Below are positions 30,953-39,003 of a stretch of DNA of 64,000 bases, one piece after another. The position numbers and the translations under genes are program-made. The DNA comes from Alphaproteobacteria bacterium (GTDB lineage Bacteria; Pseudomonadota; Alphaproteobacteria; Sphingomonadales; Sphingomonadaceae). Where the stretch lies: positions 1,178,001 to 1,242,000 of the forward strand of contig VBAC01000001.1 in assembly GCA_005883305.1 (NCBI GenBank), read 5' to 3'. The notes under the pieces were generated by a model, which searched no databases, was not told the DNA's origin, and worked only from the letters and a program-made list of their open reading frames with translations. Numbering within the stretch: the first letter of the stretch is position 1; the number at the start of each line of letters is the position of its first letter.

Positions 30953-31513
30953 TCAAGGGGCTGGCGGATGGGCGAAGAGGGGCAGCCTGTCCGCGTCCAG
31001 CGCCCCTTCGATTTCGAGTATCCTGAGCTTGGTCGCCGCGCCGCCGGGGGCGGAGAAGCCGCCTGTCTTGCCTTCGGCGGCCGTGATCCGGTGGCAGGGA
31101 ACGACGATCGGCCAAGGGTTGCGGCCGAGCGCCTGGCCGACGGCGCGCGCCTGGGCCGGATCGCCGATCCTGGCGGCGAGCGTTCCGTAGGTGATGGTCT
31201 CGCCGAGGGGGATCGCCCGCGCCTCCTCGTAGACATCGGCGTCGAACCGGCCGACGAGGCTGAGATCGAGCGCGAGATCGCGCAGATCGTCCCGGGCGCC
31301 GCCGAGAAGCCCCGCGATCCGTCGGATCCCCTCCGATATCTCATCCGGCGGCCCGGCTTCGGCCAGTTCGGGAAATTGCCGCATCAGGCGCGTGCGCGTG
31401 CGGCCCGCCTCGCCTTCCGGCAGAAGTACGCCGAGCAGGCCTTTCGGCCCCCAGGCGAGCCCGCAGGCGCCTATCGCGGTCTCGAACACCGCCCATCCCG
31501 AACGACTCGTCAC
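30953..31513 (-). CDS. ogt: methylated-DNA--protein-cysteine methyltransferase
   Basis: A 186-residue O6-alkylguanine-DNA repair protein. The acceptor cysteine is C140 in VVPCHRI, with the recognition-helix context TYGTLAARIGDP and QALGRNPWP upstream and the conserved glycine-rich GGFSAPGG downstream. It removes methyl groups from O6-methylguanine in a single-use reaction. There is no Ada-type regulatory domain. It lies in the block that separates addA from addB. Confidence 0.92.
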   Translation of the reverse strand: MTSRSGWAVFETAIGACGLAWGPKGLLGVLLPEGEAGRTRTRLMRQFPELAEAGPPDEISEGIRRIAGLLGGARDDLRDLALDLSLVGRFDADVYEEARAIPLGETITYGTLAARIGDPAQARAVGQALGRNPWPIVVPCHRITAAEGKTGGFSAPGGAATKLRILEIEGALDADRLPLFAHPPAP

Positions 31514-31577
31514 GCAGGCACCATAAGCCTTTGCGGCGACGCTTCACATCCGCGCCAAAGCGGCTAAGGGACCTTGC

Positions 31578-31760
31578 ATGTCGAGCGAACCAGCCGAGCC
31601 CGCCGAGGCTTCCGAAGCCGAGGTAAACAAGCCTCATCCCGGCCGCAAAAGCCGCATCGTCAAGGGCGCGGCGATCGGGATCGGATCGGCGGCGATCGTC
31701 GCCGCCCTTCTCTACGCCAACCGCTCGGCCCGTTCGAAGCGGGCACGCAAGGAAGACTAG
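31578..31760 (+). CDS. 60-residue single-span membrane protein
   Basis: A 60-residue protein: an acidic N-terminus (EPAEPAEASEAE), one membrane span at residues 27-47 (VKGAAIGIGSAAIVAALLYA) and a basic C-terminus ([12 protein letters not shown]). GGGA precedes the ATG at a usable spacing. The charge pattern predicts the acidic tail outside and the basic tail inside only if it inserts N-out. Its stop overlaps the last codons of the convergent PilZ gene by four bases. No family is recognised. Confidence 0.55.
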   Translation: MSSEPAEPAEASEAEVNKPHPGRKSRIVKGAAIGIGSAAIVAALLYANRSARSKRARKED

Positions 31761-32722
31761 GCGCCGCCTTCCTTGGCCAGCGCCAGGATCCGCTCCAGCA
31801 CCGCCGGGTGGAGCGGCTGGGTGAACTCGCAATTGAAACGGTAGCCGTCGACCGAGACGATCCGCGCCGGCCAGCCTTCGAGGCCGGGCAGCACGATCCA
31901 CAGCAACGCGCCGATGCGCAGCGCGGCATAGGAATCGAACGCGACCGAGCGGGTTGTGATCGAGACGACGTCGATCGCCCAGCGCCGGTTGCCGTCGCGC
32001 ACGCGCGCCGGGAGGTTGAGCGCAAGGCCGTCCTCGATCTCCGGCGGTGGAGCCGGCGGGGCATCCGCGGCCGGCGGCGAAGCGAGCTTGGCCGGGGGCT
32101 CGTTCCGGGCGGCGTGCCGCTGCTCCTTGATCCACAGCATCAGGTCCTGCCAGCCGAGCTCGGGCTGGAAGGCGATTCCGGCGACGTTGCCCTTGGACCA
32201 GCGCACCACGCCCGGAACCGGGTGAAGCCCGTCCAGCGTCACCGTCACCTTCTGGTCGGCCGCAAGCGGAAAGGGCACATCGATCTTGACGCCCCCCTGC
32301 GAGATATCTCGGGTGGTGACGAGCTCGGTTCCGCCCGGCGTTTCGAGCAATGCGTGGCTGACGATCTCGACCCGCGGCATGCGCCTGCGCTCGCCGGGCT
32401 GGTTGACGATGTCGCGGGCGATGATCGCGAACACGTCCACCGGCATGTCGAAGCTGAGGCCGATGTCGGCGCCGCTCTGCCAGATCACGCGGCCGCCCAG
32501 CCGTTCGCCGTTCAGAAGCTCCAGTTCGAGCCGCTCGCCGATCGCGACGTCGTGCGTGCAGTGAAGGATCGCCCCGCCGGCGCTGACCTTCCGCACCCAG
32601 CAGGCGCTGCGAACGCTGCCCGAGGTCAGCGCGCCTTCGCGCAGAGCGCCGTCGTCCTGGCCGTCACCGGCGCCGAGCGCCGCCGGAACCTCGCCCGACA
32701 GGGAATAGATCGTGTCCAACAC
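31757..32722 (-). CDS. PilZ-domain protein with repeated PilZ-like modules
   Basis: A 321-residue cytosolic protein. The central module (about residues 108-205) has the canonical c-di-GMP signature: R112-R117 (RRRMPR) and DISQGG at 139-144. An N-terminal module (residues 35-100) has a weaker version (VRKVSAGGA), and a third module after a Pro/Ala linker (residues 205-232) lacks the arginine motif. The start is GTG at 32722. It is a likely c-di-GMP effector; the target (motility, adhesion or exopolysaccharide) cannot be told from context. The EAL protein at 16294 could lower its ligand. Confidence 0.82.
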   Translation of the reverse strand: MLDTIYSLSGEVPAALGAGDGQDDGALREGALTSGSVRSACWVRKVSAGGAILHCTHDVAIGERLELELLNGERLGGRVIWQSGADIGLSFDMPVDVFAIIARDIVNQPGERRRMPRVEIVSHALLETPGGTELVTTRDISQGGVKIDVPFPLAADQKVTVTLDGLHPVPGVVRWSKGNVAGIAFQPELGWQDLMLWIKEQRHAARNEPPAKLASPPAADAPPAPPPEIEDGLALNLPARVRDGNRRWAIDVVSITTRSVAFDSYAALRIGALLWIVLPGLEGWPARIVSVDGYRFNCEFTQPLHPAVLERILALAKEGGA

Positions 32723-32905
32723 CGCTTACTCGCGCAACTGACGGCCCCTCAAGACTGGGCCGAATGCGCGCATTTTCGGCCCCGCAGGTTTACGAATTCC
32801 TAACCGCGAGCTCGGTTCGGCGCGATGTTCGAACCATTTGCAGCGGCGCGGCGCCGCGCTATGTGCGGATCGGGCGCGCCCCCGCGCTGCCGGAGGTAGC
32901 TCCCG

Positions 32906-33673
32906 TTGGACCTAAGCGCCGCAACCTTCAGCGAATTTCTGCCGTTCGTGATGGTCGGATTCGCCGCCCAGCTGGTCGACGGAGCGCTCGGAATGGCGTT
33001 CGGCGTGATCTCGAGCACCTTGCTGGTCAGCCTCGGCGTTCCTCCGGCGGCGGCTTCGGCGAGCGTTCATGCGGTGGAGGTGTTCACCACCGGCGCGTCG
33101 GGAATCAGCCACACGTTGCACAAGAATGTGAGCTGGAAGCTGTTTCGCCGGATCGTCATTCCCGGTGTGATCGGCGGCGTTCTCGGCGCCTATGTACTGA
33201 CGCAAATCCCGGCCGAGAAAGCGCGACCGCTGGTGCTGGCCTATCTCGCCGCTATCGGCCTTTACCTGCTCTGGCGCGGCGTGCGCCACGGCCACCAGGA
33301 GAAGAAGCCGCGAATCGTCGAGCCCCTGGGCTTCGTCGGCGGCTTCCTCGACGCGGCGGGCGGCGGCGGCTGGGGGCCGGTCGTGACCAGCAACCTTCTC
33401 GTCCAGGGCGCTCACCCGAGGAAGGTGATCGGAACCGTCAACACGGCCGAATTCTTCCTTTCGGTCACCATCTCGGCAACCTTCATCGCTTCCCTCGGCT
33501 TCGACGCCTTCACCAAGGCGATGGTCGGCCTGCTCATCGGCGGCCTGCTGGCCGCGCCGCTCGGCGGCTACGTGGCCAAGCGCGTCCCCGCGCGCGGCCT
33601 GTTGATCATGGTCGGAATCGTGCTCGTGGCGACCAGCATTTACGGGATATTGAAGGCAATTCACTGGATTTAG
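32906..33673 (+). CDS. TauE/SafE (TSUP) family permease
   Basis: A 255-residue polytopic membrane protein of the TSUP family (sulfite/organosulfonate exporters and related anion permeases). Both internal repeats start with the typical motif: PFVMVGFAAQLVDGALGMAFG near residue 10 and GFVGGFLDAAGGGGWGPVV near residue 140, with about eight hydrophobic segments. The start is TTG at 32906, supported by GGAGGTAG ten bases upstream. The transported substrate is not known; no sulfur-metabolism genes are adjacent. Confidence 0.88.
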   Translation: MDLSAATFSEFLPFVMVGFAAQLVDGALGMAFGVISSTLLVSLGVPPAAASASVHAVEVFTTGASGISHTLHKNVSWKLFRRIVIPGVIGGVLGAYVLTQIPAEKARPLVLAYLAAIGLYLLWRGVRHGHQEKKPRIVEPLGFVGGFLDAAGGGGWGPVVTSNLLVQGAHPRKVIGTVNTAEFFLSVTISATFIASLGFDAFTKAMVGLLIGGLLAAPLGGYVAKRVPARGLLIMVGIVLVATSIYGILKAIHWI

Positions 33674-33699
33674 AGAATGATCGCCCTGACTGCTTTGCT

Positions 33700-33809
33700 C
33701 CGCTCATCCTGAGGAGCCGTTGAGCTTGTCGAAACGGCGTCTCGAAGGACGGTCCTTCGAGACGGGCCCTCGACAAGCTCGGTCCCTCCTCAGGATGAGC
33801 GGTTCAGCA
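33700..33809. repeat. 110-bp palindromic intergenic element, copy 2
   Basis: This is the exact reverse complement of 5842-5951, including eight bases outside the terminal inverted arms. It lies between the convergent ends of the TSUP permease gene and addB, mirroring copy 1, which is also between convergent genes. Confidence 0.9.
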
Positions 33810-33823
33810 TAAGCTGATCCGCC

Positions 33824-36757
33824 CTAATCTTCGCGGCCGTACCATTCGTCGAGCCGCATCAGCTGGTCGTAGTCCCCGTAGGGCGCGTAGGCCGGGTTGA
33901 GCTTGGCGGTGAACGGCTCGCTGCCCGTCAGCCAGCGCGCGGCCGCGGCGGCGAAGTTGCGCTCGGCCATTTCCGTGAACTCCGCCGGGTCGATCCCGCT
34001 GCGCCCGCCGACCGGGCTCTTCACATAGCCGAGCGCGCCCGACCGGTCGCGCGCCAGGCTCCAATATTCGAAGCAGGCGGTGGCGCCCTCGATCCCATCG
34101 AAGCCGCGCTTGTCCGCGATCAGGCCCAGCAGGCCGAGCTGGAGCGAGAAGCCGTTCTGCACCGCCTTGGCGCTCGGCGGCGCGCCCGTCTTGTAGTCGA
34201 CGATGGCGAGGCTCCCGTCCGCCATCCTGTCGATCCGGTCCGCCGTGCCGCCCAGGGCGACCCCGGCGACAACGGCCCTGCCGCGGATCTCCGCGGCGAG
34301 TGGGCGTCGCCCTCCTGCTCTGTTTTCCTCGACCTGCCCGGCGATGAACTCCACCGCCTCGGCGAGGCGCGGCTGCCAGAGCGCGCGCATCAGCGGGTGT
34401 GCGGCCTGGCTGGTCAACAGCGCTTCGGCCCGCGCCAACAGCTTGTCCGGATCGCAATCGTCCTCCTTCATCCATCCCTCGAGGACTTCGTGAACCGCGC
34501 TTCCGCGCCATGCCGCGCTGGGATCGGCGTCGACCGGATCGAGAGGACTGAGCTTCAGCATCTTGCGGGCGTAGAAGGCGTAGGGATCCGCCTTGAGCCG
34601 GTCGACCTCGGTGACCGAGATGCTCCGCGGCCGGATTTCGGCGGGCGGCGCAGGCGCCGGCTGGCTTGCGGGAGCGAATTCGCCCGGCCGGTCGATCGCC
34701 GCGGCCCATTTGGCGAGCTGCGGCGCGCGCGTCAGCCCGCCCGTCATCGCCTCGAGCCGCAGCCAGAAGCGCGAAGCGATGGCCGGCGCGCGCGCATCGC
34801 GCCGGGCGCGGGTGACGAGCACTCGGGGGGCGCCGAGAGCGCTCGAGAAATCGTGGGCGGCAAGGCCGATGCGGCGCTCCAGCGAGGGCAGGCCGAGCTC
34901 GGCGCGAAGCCGCGGCGCGAGCCATGGATCCGGGGCGGGCAAAGCGGGCCATGAGCCCTCGTTCAGCCCGCCGAGCACCAGCAGGTCGGCATGCTGCAGC
35001 CGCGCCTCGATCAAGCCCCAGATGGAAAGACGCGGATGCTGGCCGTAAGGCGGCCTCACCGCCACGCCGGACATCAGCCGCTCGATCATGGCCGGGAGGT
35101 CGCGCGGCTCCGCCCGTTCCGGCCCCTGCCCCGCCACCGCCTCGACGTCGGCGAAAAGCGCCGCCGCGGCCCGGCCCGCCGGCCCGGCCCAGGCGCCGTC
35201 GCCCGCCAGTCGGTCAACCCCTTCGCGCAGCGCGGCGAGCAAAGCGGGGAGCGAAGGCTCGCCCTCGAACGTCCGCTCCAGCGGGGCCAGCAGCGGCGCG
35301 GCCTCGCCCCACCAGATCGCCGCCTGCTCCTTCAGCGCCGAATCGCGGCCGCCGCGGTCGGCGAGATGAGCGACGATTCCGGCTAAGCCCGCGCCCGGCC
35401 GGGGGCCGCGCAGAGCGAGGTCGAGCGCGCGAACGCCGTCGAGCCAATCGAGGCGCCCCGGCCCCGCCATCACCAGCGGATGCTTGAGCAGGGCAAGCAA
35501 CGGCACCGGGGCGAATCGCTCCGCGGCGGCATTGGCCGCGGCGAGGAGCAGGGTTCCCGGCGGAGTCTGCGAGAGCGGCTGGCCGGCGCTGTCGTCGGCG
35601 ACGATTCCCCAGCGGCGAAGGTGGGCCGAGACTCGCCGGGCGAGGTTCCGGTCCGGAGTCACCAGCGCCGCGGTTCGCCCCGGCTGCTCCAGGGCCTCGC
35701 GCAGGGCCAGAGCGATGGCCTGGGCCTCGGCTGCCGGATCGGGCACCTCCAGCGCCCGGACGCCGCTGAGGCGCCGCTCCGCCGGCTCCAGGCCCTGCCA
35801 CCGCCGGGTGAAAGCGGCGGCGGTCATCGCGTTCTGGATGGCGCGGCTGCGCGCGGCGGGGGAATCGCGGCCGCCGCCTCGCCGCCAGCGCTGGACCTCG
35901 CCGCGCGCGACGCCCATCCGGTCGAGCAGCAGCTTGAGGTGGAATTGCGGATGAGTCTCGATCGCCGGTGCGCGGCGGCCGTGAACCTGGTCCGGCCGGT
36001 GCGGCCCGAGCGACTCCCACTCCTCCTGCGGCAGATCGAGGTCCACTCCGGGCAGGACGACCATTCCCTTTTCGAGCCGCGCGACTGTGGCGAGCAACCG
36101 CGCCACCGCCGGCGCGCCGGTGGTGATTCCGGCGGCGCAGACGAAGCCGCCGGGCGACCGCGCCCGCCATCGCGCGGCGGCCGCGTTCAACAGCCTGTTT
36201 CGCCGGTCCGACAGGTCGATCATTCCCCGGTCCTGTAGAATCGCCGGCCAGTCCTCGAGGATCAGCTCGAGCTGCGCGAGCGACTTTTGCCAGTGCAGAG
36301 AGAGCTCCGGCTGGTCGGCGGCGAAATCGGCCAGGCGCGCGGGATCGACCTCCTCGATCAGCAATTGATCGAGCGTGCGCGCCAGATCCTCCGCCAGCCG
36401 CACCGCCTCCGCGGCGTCGCCGCCCAAATGCATCTGGACCAGCCGCGCCAGCAGCATCAGCCTCAGCGCCGGATCGATCGCTTGCGGCACCGGCTCGGCG
36501 TCGAGCGGCTCGAGAGTCCCGCCGATGCGCTCGTCGAGCTCCGGATCGCCGACCGGAACCAGCCGCGGCAGAAGCAGCCCGCCCCCCGAGCGGCGAACGA
36601 ACGCGTCCTGGATGGCGCGCGCCGCGCGGCTGTTGGGGACGAGGACGATGCCCGAGGCCAGCCCGGTCTTCGTTCGGCCGTGAAGCGCGATCAGCCCCGC
36701 CGCGAGCGCATCGGCGAAGGCGCGGTGCAGGGGGATGGTGAAGACGCTGGGATGCAC
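33824..36757 (-). CDS. addB: double-strand break repair protein AddB
   Basis: A 977-residue alphaproteobacterial AddB. The N-terminal inactivated helicase region has VLVPNSRAARAI where a Walker A would be; a C-terminal PD-(D/E)XK nuclease is visible (LAIVDYKTG near residue 850). The start is GTG at 36757. It pairs with AddA for end resection. It is the last gene of a run transcribed from divL and begins 67 bases after murU. addA, normally next, is displaced by 3 kb. Confidence 0.95.
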   Translation of the reverse strand: MHPSVFTIPLHRAFADALAAGLIALHGRTKTGLASGIVLVPNSRAARAIQDAFVRRSGGGLLLPRLVPVGDPELDERIGGTLEPLDAEPVPQAIDPALRLMLLARLVQMHLGGDAAEAVRLAEDLARTLDQLLIEEVDPARLADFAADQPELSLHWQKSLAQLELILEDWPAILQDRGMIDLSDRRNRLLNAAAARWRARSPGGFVCAAGITTGAPAVARLLATVARLEKGMVVLPGVDLDLPQEEWESLGPHRPDQVHGRRAPAIETHPQFHLKLLLDRMGVARGEVQRWRRGGGRDSPAARSRAIQNAMTAAAFTRRWQGLEPAERRLSGVRALEVPDPAAEAQAIALALREALEQPGRTAALVTPDRNLARRVSAHLRRWGIVADDSAGQPLSQTPPGTLLLAAANAAAERFAPVPLLALLKHPLVMAGPGRLDWLDGVRALDLALRGPRPGAGLAGIVAHLADRGGRDSALKEQAAIWWGEAAPLLAPLERTFEGEPSLPALLAALREGVDRLAGDGAWAGPAGRAAAALFADVEAVAGQGPERAEPRDLPAMIERLMSGVAVRPPYGQHPRLSIWGLIEARLQHADLLVLGGLNEGSWPALPAPDPWLAPRLRAELGLPSLERRIGLAAHDFSSALGAPRVLVTRARRDARAPAIASRFWLRLEAMTGGLTRAPQLAKWAAAIDRPGEFAPASQPAPAPPAEIRPRSISVTEVDRLKADPYAFYARKMLKLSPLDPVDADPSAAWRGSAVHEVLEGWMKEDDCDPDKLLARAEALLTSQAAHPLMRALWQPRLAEAVEFIAGQVEENRAGGRRPLAAEIRGRAVVAGVALGGTADRIDRMADGSLAIVDYKTGAPPSAKAVQNGFSLQLGLLGLIADKRGFDGIEGATACFEYWSLARDRSGALGYVKSPVGGRSGIDPAEFTEMAERNFAAAAARWLTGSEPFTAKLNPAYAPYGDYDQLMRLDEWYGRED

Positions 36758-36824
36758 AGGGACGACGGTAACGGTCGGCCACCCGGCTTGAAAGCCCCCT
36801 CCCCTCGATGGGGCAAGGCTGAGC

Positions 36825-37589
36825 TCAGATGCTTTGCAGTATCGCCTCGGCCTTGGCGATGCTCTGCGGCCGCCCGATGTCGAACCACAGGCCCTGGTGG
36901 ACGGTGCCGTAGCAGCGGCCGCGGGCGATGGCGCGGTCCCACAGCAGGTTGGTCGAGAAGGGGCCCTCCGGCGTCTCTTCCTCGAACAGGCGCTTGGAGA
37001 TCATCTGGATGCCGATGAAGACGAATGGCGCCACCGTGCGCGGCTTGCGGCGGCGGAGGGCGCCGCCGGCGCTCATATGAAAGTCGCCCGGCCCCAGATG
37101 GCAATGCGCCCGCGCCTGGGGCACCAGCAGGAGTAGCACGTCCATTCGCGCCTCGTCCCAATGGGAGGCGAGCAGGCGCAGGGCGTCGACCGGCCCATCC
37201 ACCCAGAGATTGTCCGAATTGACCGCGAGGAACGGATCGGCGTCGATCAGCGGCATCGCCCGCTTCAGGCCCCCGCCCGTTTCGAGCAATTGTTTCCGCT
37301 CATCTGAGACAACGATCTCAATGCCTTGAACATTGTGCTTGAGATGAGCTTCGAGGGCGCTCGCGAGATAATGGACGTTGACCACCGCTTTCTCGACGCC
37401 CGCCGCGCGCAGATGTTCGAGGGTATGGTCGATCAGCGCCTTCCCGGCGATCTGGACCAAAGGCTTGGGGCGCGTGGCGGTCAAAGGGCGCATGCGCTTG
37501 CCGAGGCCCGCGGCCATCACCATCGCGGTCCTGGGGACCGCCGCGGCCGGATCGGGACGGAGCGACAGCGGCTTTCGGTACCGGCTCAT
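36825..37589 (-). CDS. murU: N-acetylmuramate-1-phosphate uridylyltransferase
   Basis: A 254-residue nucleotidyltransferase. The N-terminal nucleotide-binding signature AAGLGKRMRPLT is complete, with the lysine KPL following, LLETGGGLKRA and the metal-binding region VNSDN. MurU converts MurNAc-1-phosphate and UTP to UDP-MurNAc, bypassing de novo synthesis and conferring fosfomycin tolerance in organisms that carry it. Its start overlaps the amgK stop (ATGA at 37586-37589), the standard amgK-murU pairing. Confidence 0.92.
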   Translation of the reverse strand: MSRYRKPLSLRPDPAAAVPRTAMVMAAGLGKRMRPLTATRPKPLVQIAGKALIDHTLEHLRAAGVEKAVVNVHYLASALEAHLKHNVQGIEIVVSDERKQLLETGGGLKRAMPLIDADPFLAVNSDNLWVDGPVDALRLLASHWDEARMDVLLLLVPQARAHCHLGPGDFHMSAGGALRRRKPRTVAPFVFIGIQMISKRLFEEETPEGPFSTNLLWDRAIARGRCYGTVHQGLWFDIGRPQSIAKAEAILQSI

Positions 37590-38563
37590 GCCCAGGCCGC
37601 CGCGCGCTTATCGGTCGGCACGTTCGAGTCGAACCAGGCCCTGATCGGGGCGAGCGTCTCGCGCTCCAGATCGCGTTCCAGCAGGCCCCACATGCGCGGC
37701 TGGAAGCGGCGATAGCCGGGCTTGCCGTCGCGTTTCCACAGGCGGGTGAAGACTCCCAGGATTCGCGTGTTGCGCTGGGCGGCGAGCGCCCAATAAGCGC
37801 GCTCGAACTCCGGTCCCTTCCCCGCCGCCTCCGCATAGCGATCGATCATCACCCGCTCGATTTCGGGGGAGACGTCGCGGCGCGCATCCTCCAGCACCGA
37901 GGCGAGATCGTAGGCCGGATGGCCGGCGACCGCGTCCTGGAAATCGAGCAGGCCGAGATGGGCGACGCCGCTGCGCCCTTCGATCAGCATGATATTCTCG
38001 GCATGATAGTCGCGAAGGACGGTGACCGGGCCGAGGCCGTCCGCCGCCACGGCGCCCAGCACCTGACGCCAGGCTTCATCGTAGGCGGCGCGGTCGACGG
38101 ACAGGCCGAGGGCTTCGCAATACCAGTCTGGGAAAAGCTGCAGCTCCTCGATCCATTGCTCCAGCCCGTGCGGCCTCAGCCCGGGCATGGGCGGCCGGGC
38201 GTGGAGGTGGACGAGCAGGTCGGTGGCGATGGCGTAGAGCTCGGCCTCGCGCCCGGGCGCTTCGTCGAGCGTCTCCCGCAGCCGGGCGTCGCCGAAATCG
38301 TCGATCAGCAGCAGGCCCTGATCGAGGTCGCGGGCCAGGATCGCCGGGGCGGAAAGCCCCGCCTTCGCGAGCCATTCGGCGGCGGCGATGAACGGGCGCG
38401 GATCTTCGTGCGGCGGAGGCGCGTCCATCAGCACCGCGCGCTCCGAGCCGCGATGGACCCGGAAATAGCGGCGGAAGCTCGCGTCGCCGGCCAAAGGGAG
38501 GATCTTGCAGCCGTCCCAGCCGTGCGCGGCGAGGAAATCGGGCGCGCCCGGCGGCGGAATCAT
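37586..38563 (-). CDS. amgK: anomeric MurNAc/GlcNAc kinase of the aminoglycoside-phosphotransferase fold
   Basis: A roughly 325-residue APH-fold kinase. Motifs are the ATP-lid region GDASFRRYFRV, the catalytic loop DYHAENIML with its aspartate, and the metal-binding LLDFQDAVAG. AmgK phosphorylates MurNAc at the anomeric carbon and hands it to MurU. An ATG at 38563 overlaps the tsaE stop as ATGA; another at 38575 would add four residues. The ATGA pattern recurs at every junction of this operon, which favours 38563. Confidence 0.9.
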   Translation of the reverse strand: MIPPPGAPDFLAAHGWDGCKILPLAGDASFRRYFRVHRGSERAVLMDAPPPHEDPRPFIAAAEWLAKAGLSAPAILARDLDQGLLLIDDFGDARLRETLDEAPGREAELYAIATDLLVHLHARPPMPGLRPHGLEQWIEELQLFPDWYCEALGLSVDRAAYDEAWRQVLGAVAADGLGPVTVLRDYHAENIMLIEGRSGVAHLGLLDFQDAVAGHPAYDLASVLEDARRDVSPEIERVMIDRYAEAAGKGPEFERAYWALAAQRNTRILGVFTRLWKRDGKPGYRRFQPRMWGLLERDLERETLAPIRAWFDSNVPTDKRAAAWA

Positions 38564-39003
38564 CTCGGCGGCCATCGCCCTCCCCAAGCGGGCGGCACCT
38601 GCGAAGTCAAGGCGCGCGCGCCGCCCGGCTCCACCGCCAGGGTCAGGCGGAGCGCATCGGCCCACAAGGCGGGCAGCCGCTCCGGCCATTCGATCAGCAA
38701 GGCCGCTTCGCCCCGCGCCTCGTCGAGCCCGATCTCGTCGAGCTCCGACGGATGCTCGATCCGGTAGAGATCGACGTGCCAGACGGGAATATGCGTATCG
38801 GGCGGATCGTAGGCCTGGACGATCGGGAAGGTGGGGCTGGCGACGTCGCCCTCGTGGCCGAGGGCACGCAGCAGTCCCCGAGCCAGGGTCGTCTTCCCCG
38901 CGCCGAGCGTGCCATAGAGCGCGATCGCGTCGCCGGGCGCCAGCACGCGCGCCAGCGCAGCGCCGAGGGCCTCGGTCGCCGCCTCGTCCGGAAGGCGGAT
39001 CAT
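38560..39003 (-). CDS. tsaE: tRNA threonylcarbamoyladenosine biosynthesis ATPase
   Basis: A 147-residue P-loop ATPase that supports t6A37 formation in ANN-decoding tRNAs with TsaB/TsaD. Walker A is YGTLGAGKTTLARGL near residue 35; further marks are SPTFPIVQAY, HVDLYRIEHPSELDEIGLDE and LIEWPERL. The length is normal. Its start overlaps the divL stop and its end overlaps amgK, both as ATGA, so translation is coupled through the operon. Confidence 0.95.
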   Translation of the reverse strand: MIRLPDEAATEALGAALARVLAPGDAIALYGTLGAGKTTLARGLLRALGHEGDVASPTFPIVQAYDPPDTHIPVWHVDLYRIEHPSELDEIGLDEARGEAALLIEWPERLPALWADALRLTLAVEPGGARALTSQVPPAWGGRWPPR

